A stretch of 46,583 bases of DNA, taken from Saprospiraceae bacterium. Lineage in GTDB: Bacteria; Bacteroidota; Bacteroidia; Chitinophagales; Saprospiraceae. The stretch covers positions 1-46,583 of the forward strand of contig JARGNR010000050.1 of assembly GCA_029212405.1 (NCBI GenBank), given 5' to 3'. The translations under genes and the position numbers were made by a program. Under the pieces are notes generated by a model that ran no database searches, had not been told where the DNA came from, and saw only the letters and a program-made list of their open reading frames with translations. This document shows, one piece after another, positions 9,613-20,200 of this stretch; position 1 is the stretch's first letter; every line of letters starts with the position of its first letter.

Positions 9613-10023
9613 ATGCTACTTTCAAATACTACATCCCTTGCCACTGCTGATGCCCTGCAAACAGCCTCAGTAATCAACCTTATTCAGCAAAATACCTACA
9701 TTGTTTTTGTTGTATTAGGCGATGACGAAGCTGCCTCAAATTTAGTGCAAATTGCAGATAATCTTTCTTTAGGACACTCAGGTCAAGTAGATCGTAAAGT
9801 CGTTTGGTTAAAAGATCGAACCATTCTAAAAAATGAATCATTAGCGTACTTGAATACATTAGAAGGCTATGATGACTCAAAATACGATGAAACCATTGGG
9901 TATGTTCTGAGCCCAGTTCGACATGAGGCTAAATATGTGTTTTGTGTTGGTGATTCTATGACCAACTATGATGTCACTAAAGCCTATTGGAAGGCAAGCT
10001 TAAAGGAGAGTGATGCAGTCTAA
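9613..10023 (+). CDS. Small protein of unknown function
   Basis: Predicted 136-aa soluble protein, not recognised. It has no signal peptide; the first 40 residues alternate hydrophobic and polar stretches (NTYIVFVVLGDDEAA looks like a beta strand followed by a loop), and the C-terminal part contains KYVFCVGDSMTNYDV. Composition is that of a real globular protein and the ATG at 9613 is the first in the open frame. It stands alone between divergent (8161-9390) and co-directional (10166) neighbours, 142 nt before the latter. No function is proposed. Confidence 0.55.
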   Translation: MLLSNTTSLATADALQTASVINLIQQNTYIVFVVLGDDEAASNLVQIADNLSLGHSGQVDRKVVWLKDRTILKNESLAYLNTLEGYDDSKYDETIGYVLSPVRHEAKYVFCVGDSMTNYDVTKAYWKASLKESDAV

Positions 10024-10165
10024 CAGGTCCATTATAACCATACCTTAGATGGTCTTCGATTAAATCCTATTTTCAGATATGCAAATTATTAATTGAACAC
10101 CTTGGTTGTTTACAACTACCTATTTTTTTCTTATTCCTTCAATCTTTACCCTCTAAACTAAAGCC

Positions 10166-11974
10166 ATGATTCGTTCCATACTATTTCTTCTACTTATACT
10201 GATGACTTCAACTGTTTCTGCGCAAATTTTTGAATTGTACGAAATGGATTTGTATACCAAAAATAAAGACACACCTCCAATTAAAAATGGTCAATATGCC
10301 GATATAAACTCTACCCTATATATTACCATAGATAAAACTGCCATTGCAGAATCCATCCGAAATTTTACTGGAACAGACACCTTATCTACCCAGATTTTGG
10401 AAGACTTGAATATTGTTTTGCACAACCAAGTGGAAATCATGAAAAAGTTTGAAGAATACGCTGCAGACCCTACTTTAACCACCCTGAATAATTTGGCTGC
10501 ACCTATAAATACATTTTTTATGGAAGCTGACAATTATCCAGATGTTCAAAAACTATTTAATACATATTCCGATCAATATATTCAAGATTATACAGTGGCA
10601 CAACGTAAAAATGCAGGAAAAGATGGAGTGCCTTATTTAGAAGAATATGTATTCGTTCAATTATCAAAAAAGGCGGAAGAATTAGCAAAATTTATAGAAG
10701 ATGGAATTGGGGAAGAAAACGTAAATTTCATATTGGCAGGCAAAATGTCTACCAACACTGGATCCAGAGACATCAAACTATCCGATGATTTTGACAATAT
10801 AGCTGCAACCACGTATACTGTTTCAAGATGGCAAACTCAGCTGACAGAAGAAGGTAAAAAACAAATGGAACAGATTGGTCAACTCTCCACCTCACTGAAT
10901 AATTTGATGCAAGCCAATAGTGCCGATATCAAAAATTTTATTTTGAGTAGTTTCGGAGCCGTTGATTGCCTCAAAGATGTGGAAGCTCGATTAAAAACAA
11001 TTCCTCAAACTGTAGCTACGGTAGCTCCTGAATTGGAAAACAAAATTCTTTCGGTAATAGAAGCCCCTTACATTCAAGCCAGTGCATTGGTAGACAAATA
11101 CAAGACCAGCATATCTTCGGCCTCTTCAATCAATACGATAGAATTGCTGGAGGGCTTTAGTAGCACATTATCTAGTACAGCGGATAGTATTGGTACGATG
11201 GTGTCCAACATTGATAGCAATGTAATTTCTGTATTAAAGGACATACCCAACAATCCTGAAATTGCCACATTTATCACCACTTACAATGCATGTAAAGACA
11301 GTCTAATTGCTGATAAAAATAAGATTCTCAACATAGCACATAGGCTCAGCTCAATATTCAGTACAACTCAAAATGCTGCGAATGCTGCATCAAGTATTAG
11401 TGATAAGGTCAAACGTCTTTCATTTAATGCTATTCCAGATGAATCCTACATCGACTTAAAAAATACAGGACAAAGGGCCAATGGAGATAAAATCACCATC
11501 CGTGCAGCGCTAGAACAACAAGATACTTCCAGCAATCAAATGATTACAAAAACCATTGACAGACGTATTTTCAGAGTCCAACAAATCGGCTTGTATTCAA
11601 GAGTAAGACCCTTACTATTGCTGGCCAATCCAAGAGGTGATGGGCCTAATATAGATCTGGCCGACAAACGATTTCAATTTGCTCCTTCCTACAGTGTTCT
11701 TTTTAAGTTTGGAAGTAGAACCAGTAAAGCCCTCAATGAAATTTGGCAACCTAGTATAGGTGTCAATTTTGGAGCCTTAGATTTTAATACAGATGCTGTA
11801 CCTGAATTCTCTACCGCTTTGGAATTCACCTTCTTAAAAGATTACTTTTCATTTGGATATGGGTACAACTTTGGTGCGGACGCCGACTATTTCATGGTGG
11901 GATTTAGAATACCCGTGGGAACATTGCCCCTGCCTATGTTCAACAATATAGAATCCACCGAAGGCTTGGATTAA
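10166..11974 (+). CDS. Secreted protein with helical stalk and beta-rich C-terminus
   Basis: Predicted 602-aa protein, family not recognised. Residues 1-20 form a clear signal peptide ending in VSAQ. Residues about 60-430 are mostly helical, rich in Ser/Thr/Asn/Ala, and look like a long coiled or bundled stalk (TADSIGTMVSNIDSNVISVL type heptads). The last 120 residues change to alternating strands with aromatic ends (APSYSVLFKF, WQPSIGVNFG, FLKDYFSFGYGYNFG, YFMVGFRIPVG), which looks like several strands of an outer-membrane beta domain. I infer an outer-membrane anchored protein with its helical part in the periplasm or outside. No enzyme motif seen. The 18-bp inverted repeat follows 27 nt after the stop. 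Confidence 0.65.
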   Translation: MIRSILFLLLILMTSTVSAQIFELYEMDLYTKNKDTPPIKNGQYADINSTLYITIDKTAIAESIRNFTGTDTLSTQILEDLNIVLHNQVEIMKKFEEYAADPTLTTLNNLAAPINTFFMEADNYPDVQKLFNTYSDQYIQDYTVAQRKNAGKDGVPYLEEYVFVQLSKKAEELAKFIEDGIGEENVNFILAGKMSTNTGSRDIKLSDDFDNIAATTYTVSRWQTQLTEEGKKQMEQIGQLSTSLNNLMQANSADIKNFILSSFGAVDCLKDVEARLKTIPQTVATVAPELENKILSVIEAPYIQASALVDKYKTSISSASSINTIELLEGFSSTLSSTADSIGTMVSNIDSNVISVLKDIPNNPEIATFITTYNACKDSLIADKNKILNIAHRLSSIFSTTQNAANAASSISDKVKRLSFNAIPDESYIDLKNTGQRANGDKITIRAALEQQDTSSNQMITKTIDRRIFRVQQIGLYSRVRPLLLLANPRGDGPNIDLADKRFQFAPSYSVLFKFGSRTSKALNEIWQPSIGVNFGALDFNTDAVPEFSTALEFTFLKDYFSFGYGYNFGADADYFMVGFRIPVGTLPLPMFNNIESTEGLD

Positions 11975-12001
11975 TACTCAAGCCGAATAACGTGTTCGAT
12001 T

Positions 12002-12066
12002 AACTTGCAAATTCAATTGGCAATGTATTGCTCTATTCTACTTATTGACAATTGAATTTGCAAGTT
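12002..12066. repeat. 18-bp perfect inverted repeat
   Basis: AACTTGCAAATTCAATTG at 12002-12019 and its exact reverse complement at 12049-12066 enclose a 29-nt spacer, which itself starts with a small GCAAT/ATTGC hairpin. It sits between the 602-aa gene and the small membrane-protein gene, only 12 nt before the ATG at 12079. It could act as a terminator or a leader structure, or be a copy of a small dispersed element; no T run follows that would make a classical terminator. Confidence 0.75.
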
Positions 12067-12078
12067 TGATTTAATTAA

Positions 12079-12505
12079 ATGTCTAGAAGAACTAAAATCA
12101 TCATCAACCTCGTTATTCTTATTGTATTCGGATTGGATTTCGGATTGGGTGCTTCTATACACGATCTACATAGAAGCACCTCAAATCAAGAAGGATTTTT
12201 CTATTACAACGGGAACAATTTATGAATTTGATGAAGAGGCGAATGACCGAGAAAATACCTATACACGATATAAGTATGTTGTCGATGGAAAGGAATATGA
12301 ACGTGGGAGCTACGATATGGAACCATGCGAAGGGATGAGAGAAAATCGAACTGAAATCATGAGTTTACAATATACAGTGGCCTACAATAATGACGATCCT
12401 CAAAAATCTAGAATCCTTGTTTCACCCAAACAATTTGAAGAATACGGAATACCCTTTAAAGATTCGCACCAAACGATTTATATGGAATTCTGGTTTTGCA
12501 AATAA
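12079..12505 (+). pseudogene. Small membrane protein, apparently frameshifted near 12135
   Basis: Read from ATG 12079 the frame gives a basic start and a membrane helix (MSRRTKIIINLVILIVFGL) and then stops at 12225. The remaining sequence is open in the next frame to 12505 and encodes a sensible domain (TTGTIYEFDEEAND, YKYVVDGKEYERGSYD, VSPKQFEEYG) resembling small DUF3592-type proteins, which have an N-terminal helix followed by such a strand-rich domain. Dropping one G of the GG at 12135-12136 joins the two frames as FGLISDWVLLYTIYIEAP, a smooth continuation of the helix, giving 141 aa. So either the gene carries a one-base insertion, or the sequence has an error there, or translation starts downstream at TTG 12122 with a truncated helix. 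The stop is 16 nt from the stop of the convergent leucine-rich-repeat gene. Function unknown. Confidence 0.55.
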
Positions 12506-12521
12506 AATACTAATTCTTCTC

Positions 12522-15197
12522 TTAATACCATTGAACAAGTGGAAAGGGCACCAATTCCATCCATGGATTCAACAATCGATTGCACTCTTTTACCAGCATT
12601 TGGTTTTTAGGAGATAGAGAAACCGCCCACATTTCAACCATAGAAACTTCCCATTCCTCCATCACTTTCATAGTTTTAGACATGCTGCGAAATCGTTCCA
12701 CATCCTTGTAATTCAATTTTCCAGTAGCTATATCTTTTACTATTTTTAAGTACTCCAAAATAAAATCGTCTTTTTCTGTCTTTTGATAATTGGTAAGCGC
12801 ATTAAAATAATGTTGATCAAATAATTCGAACCTATTGGATACAATACATAATTCTAAAAAGTCCAAGACATTTCCAATACTTGCCTCATCTGATTCCCGT
12901 TTCTCTGACAAATACTTGGCAGCCAAATTCGCAAAATAGGTAGACTTTTCATCATCTATCCCTTGATAGAAAATATTCATGTATACAAGAGGTACATAAT
13001 AATTTCTAACCAGCCCACTTTGATCTTGCTCTTTCAATTTTTCGAACATAAAATTTTCTATAAACTCCAGTAATTGAACCAGCTTTTCCTTTTCACCCTT
13101 CTTTTTCAAACTAAACGCATATCTATTCCACAAAATACTCACCCCTCCTGTTCTATTTTTCTTATTTGATAAGGTCAGAAATAACTTCTCTGCCACTATC
13201 CCATAAAAATAATTCGCCAGTGCATAATTTTCTTTAAAAAAATGATAATCTCCTAGCTTATATGGTTCTATGATTTGTGTGGTAGTTAATGAATCGACAT
13301 GGTGAGCCAACTCAAGTAATTTTATAACTGTAGATGCATTCTTTTCTTTTTTTATCAACCATGGAATACTATCCATTTTAGTAAAATCATCTTTCGACAA
13401 TTCATTGGAAATATAACCATAAACCAAAAGAAAATCTTTATTCAATTCGTTAAAAGACAAAGCATTACCTCCCAAATCAAATTCATTTACACCTATAAAA
13501 TAGAACGACTTGGGTAACCCAGCTAAGTTATTTTCTGAAAGATCCAATTTATCAATACGAATATCTCGGTAAGACAAATCTGGCAATTTTTCTATCCCAC
13601 ATCTTGCAAGTTTCACCTCAAGTGAAGGGCAATCTGCTTTAATTACTCCCTTTAATAAATGCTCCAATTGTGGAGTTGTAATCTCAGTATTAGATAGGTC
13701 AACTAAATTTAAGTTCTTAATCTCAAAGAGTGCATGAGGGATTCCCATAACATCACATCCTGCTTTTTTAAAAACAAATTCACCACTATCATTACTTGAA
13801 TTCGACTCATGTTGACGAATTAAAAGGGTCTCGAGTTGTGTTAGCTTTCTTATTGTGGTTGGAATCCTATTTAATGGGTTCCCTGATAAATCTAAATAAG
13901 TAAGTTGACTTAAATTTCCAATACAAGCGGGAACTTCTTTTATATCCCCAATAAGTACCAATCGTTTTAGTTTTTTATTTCGACATAGTCCTTTTGGAAA
14001 TTTATTTAGATGACTGGACTGAATCTCAAAAGATTCCAAGTGCTTCAGATTTCCTAGGTCTTCAGGAAAAATTTCTAATTGTTCTGATACTATACGTACA
14101 GTTCGTAGAGATTTTAAGTGTGGAAGAAACGATGCAGAGGTAATGTCTCCTCCTATGTCCAATATTTTTAATTTTTTCAGGTTTGTAATACCCTCCGTCA
14201 CATTGGTAAAATTCCCCGTCAATACTTCTAACTTATCCAATTGTTCGATATGCTGAAAAGACATTGGTTTTGCAGTCCTCCAAGCCTTTATATTCAAAAC
14301 TTTCAAATTTTTCAACTGATCCAGGCCTTCATCATTCACTATTTTATTGTACCGCATTCTGAGATTCAGTTCAATTATACTTGGACTTAAAAAAGAAAAT
14401 ATAGGCACAGTTTCTTTCACTTTCCCTGAAGCTAGATCAAGAAATTTCACATCTGAAAATAAAGAAAGAGGAGCTACCTGATCATCTTTCAATTCTGCTA
14501 CCTCATCTATAATCAATTCTTGAATCGCGGCATCTCCAAAACATGATAAAAGGCTGCCTTGATTTTCTTTAGAACCTTTCAACCTTCTCACCACCAATGT
14601 CTCAAGATTGTGCTTTAATTCAAAGTCAGAAGGCATCTCATATTTCAACCCAACAATAGCTAGTCGCTTGATTTTACCCAATAATTTATTGAATTCAGGA
14701 GTAAATTGAAGATCAGCTCTTCTCCCTTTTTCTATGTGAATCTCTTCTAAACTTTTGATTTGATTCAACTTATTCCAAAATAGATCGAAATTAAAATCAC
14801 TTTGAACAGTTAACCGTATATGTTGGACATATTTTAATTTTTCAACATCAAGACTTAATAGGTTGTAATTTGAAGATAATCTGGATACATCGAGTTGAGT
14901 TACAGATGGGTTCGAGTTCAATATTTCAGACAATGTCGATCTAGAGGTTGCTTTTTCTACACTTAAACTCCCAATGACTACCTTTTTCAAATTAGTACTT
15001 CTTAAGCCATTTTCACTTTCTAGATTGCCTATTTGATGCGTATAGATAGTAGACCTATCCTCCTTACCCTTTTGATGTGCGTAAGAATTATTTTTATAAA
15101 AATCACTTTGAGCATGTGCATTGGTCAAACTGCATAAACAAAATCCAATACAAATAAAAAAAAACTGAAAACAACATTTCCACCCACTCTTAATCAT
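12522..15197 (-). CDS. Secreted leucine-rich-repeat protein
   Basis: Predicted 891-aa exported protein. The N-terminus is a signal peptide (FFFICIGFCLCSLTNAHAQ). Residues about 90-610 contain many leucine-rich repeats; the clearest are LTYLDLSGNPLNRIPTTIRK and LDLSENNLAGLPKSF, of the LxxLxLxxNxLxxlP type used for protein binding. Residues about 620-880 are helical and may hold TPR-like repeats. I start at ATG 15197 because it overlaps the TGA of the upstream gene (ATGA), a usual coupling arrangement; ATG 15209 in the same frame is a possible alternative. It is the last of three co-directional genes for large secreted proteins and ends 16 nt from a convergent gene. No catalytic domain seen; a cell-surface or periplasmic binding role is inferred. 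Confidence 0.8.
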   Translation of the reverse strand: MIKSGWKCCFQFFFICIGFCLCSLTNAHAQSDFYKNNSYAHQKGKEDRSTIYTHQIGNLESENGLRSTNLKKVVIGSLSVEKATSRSTLSEILNSNPSVTQLDVSRLSSNYNLLSLDVEKLKYVQHIRLTVQSDFNFDLFWNKLNQIKSLEEIHIEKGRRADLQFTPEFNKLLGKIKRLAIVGLKYEMPSDFELKHNLETLVVRRLKGSKENQGSLLSCFGDAAIQELIIDEVAELKDDQVAPLSLFSDVKFLDLASGKVKETVPIFSFLSPSIIELNLRMRYNKIVNDEGLDQLKNLKVLNIKAWRTAKPMSFQHIEQLDKLEVLTGNFTNVTEGITNLKKLKILDIGGDITSASFLPHLKSLRTVRIVSEQLEIFPEDLGNLKHLESFEIQSSHLNKFPKGLCRNKKLKRLVLIGDIKEVPACIGNLSQLTYLDLSGNPLNRIPTTIRKLTQLETLLIRQHESNSSNDSGEFVFKKAGCDVMGIPHALFEIKNLNLVDLSNTEITTPQLEHLLKGVIKADCPSLEVKLARCGIEKLPDLSYRDIRIDKLDLSENNLAGLPKSFYFIGVNEFDLGGNALSFNELNKDFLLVYGYISNELSKDDFTKMDSIPWLIKKEKNASTVIKLLELAHHVDSLTTTQIIEPYKLGDYHFFKENYALANYFYGIVAEKLFLTLSNKKNRTGGVSILWNRYAFSLKKKGEKEKLVQLLEFIENFMFEKLKEQDQSGLVRNYYVPLVYMNIFYQGIDDEKSTYFANLAAKYLSEKRESDEASIGNVLDFLELCIVSNRFELFDQHYFNALTNYQKTEKDDFILEYLKIVKDIATGKLNYKDVERFRSMSKTMKVMEEWEVSMVEMWAVSLSPKNQMLVKECNRLLNPWMELVPFPLVQWY

Positions 15198-17212
15198 ATA
15201 ATTGTCCATTTCCCATTGGTTTTATCCTTCTTAAAAATTGCAAATTTGAAATCTCTTTCTACCCTGATCGTTTGATGAAATGGATCAAATTGCACCATTT
15301 CATCACCAACAGCTTGCTTTAATGCTTCTAAAGTCTTAAACATTTCCCCTCTACTTTGTGTGGTCACCCCATCTAAAGATTCTATATAGTAGACTTTATA
15401 ATAGATACTGTTTTTATCTTCTTTCAGCACATCAGCTTCTGATACTTGAATATCAGGGAAGTAATGAAAATGATAATACTCTGTATCATTATCGTTATAC
15501 CGAATCACCTTATTTATCAAAAAATTAGAATGAGACAATTGATCTATTTCATTGTCAATAATACCTCTACTTTCTACTTTTGAAAAACCTATACTATCTA
15601 TTTTCGTAAACAATTGTAAATAGGCACATCGAAATTCATGTTCAATTTCTCTTAATAATTCATTAGAATTTTCTGGTCCGTCTTTGTAATAGTCAAATAA
15701 GTAATCTTGTACTTTTTTACTCAATATTTTCTCCTCTACCTCTCTTATTAAATTGTTATGTTCATCCAAATAATACATGAACACCACAGGCAATTCCTCC
15801 TCCTCTTCTTTAAAAACATAAATACTATCTAATCCATTCGAGCCCGAATACCTGTACGAATACGTCACTTTATCCTCATCATCAATCGTTTCTTTGGGCA
15901 GCCCATTCGAGTAATATGTTCTAGTCTTTCTCCAAGTTTTCATTGGCAGATTACGTTCATATTTCCGTCTAATCACCTCAATTAATCGTTTATTTTCATC
16001 ATAATAGTACAAGGTGGAATCTTTGGTACTTTCCTTATTTGAAAACCCAATAGAAGAGATCAATTTATCTTCCTTATCATACGTTTTTTGAGACCATGAT
16101 TTAAATACTGGATAATGGGTTGCAATCTGATTATTTGCATGATCATACACCGTAAACATCTCTGAATCCTTTCCAAATATAGTATCTAGATGTATTGATT
16201 TTTTCTTGATTCTTTCGTTTCTATTGTAACCAATCGAATGATCTTTCTCTTGTTTTAAGGAGCTTATAATTCTATCACTATACTTGTATTTATAAATCTC
16301 CGCCCCCTTACTATCATAATATGTTTTGTATTTCAATTCCCCTTCAGAGATATGTGTGATACTTCTTACACCTTGATAATCAATATCCACCCTATTTTTG
16401 TTGGAGTGTGGATGATAACTAATACCACTCATTTTCTTATTAATAAAATCTAGGCAATGAGGAGGTAGAGAAGTAGTTTCATATTTTTTGGGATTACTCA
16501 ATATAGGATCTGGTGGAAACTGTTTCTTCAGCTCTTCTTCATATTGAAAAAGATCAGAATCGTAAGTAATCTCTTTGACATCCATCTCGACATTTTCAAC
16601 AAAATACGAACCATTCATAGACAATACCATCTGAAAGCCCATGACAAACCCATCCATTTTATCCGTCGTTCCGAAAAAATTAATAAAAGGGACTTCTTTA
16701 GATACATAAAAGAACAATTCTGTTATAGCATGGAACGAATTTTCCACTTGTTTTACATATTCATCACAGATCCGCCCATTGATCGTCTTGGTCTTTCCAG
16801 TTTTTTTTAGATCATATAACAAATTAAGTCTAGGACCACTCATTCGATAAAAATATGGAGATCTTCTAAAGTTACTTTTTTTGTATATCCTCCCAGAAGC
16901 CACTTCTAGTATCTGAACAGCACCGAAATCAAATCTTCCATTTATTTCTTTAGAGTTTTCAAAGAGACTTATGTAATCCCCTGAAAACACCATTTTATCT
17001 TTAATGAACAAATCATGCTCAATGGTCTCATTTGCTGAAGGGTCGAAATAGGTAGTTGAAGTACAAAATATTTCAAAGTACTGTTGCTGTGCTTGACAAT
17101 AAAAAGTGGTAGCAAAAAGAAGTACCCAAACCAATACAGCCTTGTTTCCCAAAATGTACTGAGCATAATTCTTCAAACTGTTGTTCACCCGTTTGTAATT
17201 GTATTTTGACAT
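15194..17212 (-). CDS. Secreted protein with GLPGLI-like N-terminus and YD-like repeats
   Basis: Predicted 672-aa exported protein. A signal peptide with an unusually long N-region (about 22 residues before VLVWVLLFATTFYCQAQ) is inferred. Residues about 45-230 look like the GLPGLI/DUF4412-type beta domain, notably KTINGRICDEYV and the strands after it. Residues about 270-560 are aromatic-rich strands with repeated short turns (YYDENKRLIEVI, YYSNGLPKETIDDEDK, YYLDEHNNLIREVEE), similar to the YD-like text-book repeats of Bacteroidota secreted proteins. The function of such proteins is unknown. The gene starts 45 nt after the BNR-PKD-LamG gene and its stop overlaps the start of the leucine-rich-repeat gene, so the three are likely co-transcribed. 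Confidence 0.65.
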   Translation of the reverse strand: MSKYNYKRVNNSLKNYAQYILGNKAVLVWVLLFATTFYCQAQQQYFEIFCTSTTYFDPSANETIEHDLFIKDKMVFSGDYISLFENSKEINGRFDFGAVQILEVASGRIYKKSNFRRSPYFYRMSGPRLNLLYDLKKTGKTKTINGRICDEYVKQVENSFHAITELFFYVSKEVPFINFFGTTDKMDGFVMGFQMVLSMNGSYFVENVEMDVKEITYDSDLFQYEEELKKQFPPDPILSNPKKYETTSLPPHCLDFINKKMSGISYHPHSNKNRVDIDYQGVRSITHISEGELKYKTYYDSKGAEIYKYKYSDRIISSLKQEKDHSIGYNRNERIKKKSIHLDTIFGKDSEMFTVYDHANNQIATHYPVFKSWSQKTYDKEDKLISSIGFSNKESTKDSTLYYYDENKRLIEVIRRKYERNLPMKTWRKTRTYYSNGLPKETIDDEDKVTYSYRYSGSNGLDSIYVFKEEEEELPVVFMYYLDEHNNLIREVEEKILSKKVQDYLFDYYKDGPENSNELLREIEHEFRCAYLQLFTKIDSIGFSKVESRGIIDNEIDQLSHSNFLINKVIRYNDNDTEYYHFHYFPDIQVSEADVLKEDKNSIYYKVYYIESLDGVTTQSRGEMFKTLEALKQAVGDEMVQFDPFHQTIRVERDFKFAIFKKDKTNGKWTII

Positions 17213-17257
17213 GTTACTATTTATCGTTTATGACCATAGATTTGATGCGCGCTCACA

Positions 17258-20200
17258 TCAATCTACTTTCACTTTATTCCATAGCGTTCCATCAAACACC
17301 ATAAATGCTTCATATATTGTGCTATACAATACAGAACCTGGAAGAGCAGCATTTTGCTCTCTATGATCTCCTCTTGGAAAAGAAAGCGTTTTAGAGTTAG
17401 AAGATGTCACCTCTAAAGCTGCTGTAGCATGGATTTCATTCACACCTATTCCAAGCCCATTCACTGGCGAAGGACTACCACCACCAATAGAATACGTCAA
17501 TGCTTCCGAATGGATATTTTTCCAAGTAGCACCTTGATAGACTTGAATTTTCTTTTCATCCAAATTGTATATCATTTGTGTCTTCGAAGGAGTACTAATT
17601 TGTGTTAAGTCTAAAGAATTGAACCTTGGTAGAAGTACAACTCCCTGAGCTTCAGATAAGTTGAGCACAGACCTAATTTCTACATCAGAACTCAATGCAA
17701 TCCCGGTGTCAGGAGGTGGCCCCTCCCCTTTTGGAGCATCAAATGTAGCTTTAGCCACTGCCTTATTCCATTGAACTCCATCAAAATACACCAATGACTT
17801 AAGGGAATTATCATAAACTATACTTCCCTCAGCTGGCGATCCGATCCCTTCAACTTCACTACCCGTAAATGAAGGTAAAGTAAATGCTTGGTTAGACGAC
17901 ACCAAAGACAATTCCGCCGACGTTCCTCCTTCTATCAAACTGGATATTGATTCGTCTGTTTTGATGGTGACATTACCTTCTCCATCCGTAAACTTTTGTC
18001 TTCCTAAGGCAATTTGCCCATAATCTGTAAAACTGGTCGTGTTGGTAATTCGAATTTCACCCGCCAAACCTGAAATTAATTGAAATGCAGGAGTAGACAC
18101 CGAATTCCAAGCAGTACTGCCTTCATTCTCACTTCGATTTTGCGAAGAAAGGGTACTATTTGACGCCATAAAATCACTGATAATCCCAGTACTTTGAAAA
18201 TGAATTTCTTGAGGAAATGGAGTACTCGGGTTCACTTTGGGATAGGCATTGATGATAAAATACCCAGAAAGCAAACTTTGATCAAATGTTGGAGTGACTG
18301 CTGGTTGATCTACAATATAGGTCACAGCCAATTCTCCATCTGGTGCCAAGCCAGAATTAAAGATCATCTTAGTCTGGGTTTTAGGAAAATTGTAGGTATT
18401 CAGGCCATCTATAAATAATAAGTCTGACACACCCATTCCAACAGGGGCATCCGATACTAACATTTCTGGATTCCCAGAAAAACTCCCTTCAGAATTGCTC
18501 ACTTCTTCCCATGCCATTCCAGTATCATCATTAAATTTAAAGTAGGCGATAATCGTTGGATCTGCCGCTGGATCTTTGACTAAATGTCGTCCTTCCCTTA
18601 TTTCATTTATAGTTAACGTTCGATCCCAAACGCAGACTTCTTCTATTTCGCCCTTATAATTCCTTGAACCCCAACCTTGATACGAAGCGATCTTGAATGA
18701 GTTGATATCTGCAGGAGAAACATCATCAATATGAGAACTTGAAATCCCGTTCACGTACAACGTCACTCCTGTAGGCTCCACAGTCATAGCTACATGTGAC
18801 CAAACATCAGGGGCTACAATAAGTCCACTGTTCCATGACCATGATCCGCCGGGCCAATGATAGGCCAATGAGTTGTTCCCATTTTTAAAATTAAAACCGG
18901 CTGCAGTACCGTCTGCCATGAATATACCTGTATAATCGTCCTGAATTCCATTGGGCTTCACCCAGGCAGTCACAGTAAAATTAGTCACCGTCCAATCTTC
19001 ATTGTCGAAATTGATATAATCACCAGATGCATAAGTATTCAATGCCTTGTAAGGATCATTGAAATCACTGCAATCATTTAATACGACTACCATATTGGGA
19101 ATACTTTTGGTATCGGTACCATAAACATCTGTAACGGTTAAACTGACATCATAGATACCTGGGCAACTGAATCCTATACTCGGATTTTGCTCTGTTGAGG
19201 TAATATTTTCTGGTCCTTCAATGGTCCATAACCAACTCGCACCTTCTTCAGCAAGAATCGACATATCTCTAAAATAAACCGTATCCTTTGTGCAGAAAAA
19301 TGTATCTTTTTGAGCGGAAGGCCTAGCAATTACTCGATTGCTGTTCACCGTAAAATCTCTTTCCCAAACAGATTGATTGGTTCCGTTTCTTAATTTTTGT
19401 TTTCGGTACCAAGGTACCAATTTTTCAGATGAAATGGTAACCGGCAGATCCGAACTAATATCCACCCAATCTGACATGGACGCATCCTTGTAAAAAACTT
19501 CTCTACGAGTTCCTACAAACAATCCTCCTTCTACCCCTTGATGAGGGACCATGTTGGTGATCGATTTATCATTCACCAAACCTGTGACATCCGTCCAATT
19601 GGCACCTCCATCCAAGGATTCCAAAATTTCCGCTCCATTGAGTCCCTCGTTATACATAGACGTCCGCGCAATGGTCACTTTATTTGGATTCATAGGATCT
19701 GCAACCACATCATAAGGCACCCAATATCGATGGACCAAGGTAGCTTCTGGTGGAGTGATGAGTGTCCATGTTGCACCACCATCCGTTGTTCGATACAATT
19801 CCTTTTTACTCCACCATCCTGGCCAAGTAACCGCATACATAACATTGATATCGGCATAACTAAAATCCATAGAAACTACTTCCACTCCAAAGTCATGCAC
19901 TTCCTCAAAACTAAAGCCATTATCTTCCGTCTTCCAAATGCTATTTCCTGAACCCACCCAATACGTATCATAGTATTCTGGATGATATAAAATATCGCTA
20001 TCTGAACCAATGGGATACGAACCATTCATTCTATGCAAATGCCCTCGAGTTTTGGGCGCAATAGTTCGATCCGACTGTAAGTCTTTGATATTGAACCAGG
20101 AATGCACATTTTTTGGTCTTGCCGGATGCACTCTTCCTATGGTTCCATCTCCTCCATCTGTGCATATCCAATTATTGATGTAGACACTATCTTCTCTAAG

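Noticed and set aside
12390-12617. Plus-strand frame overlapping the end of the small membrane gene and the leucine-rich-repeat gene
   Set aside because: It overlaps two better supported genes in other frames and has no recognisable features.
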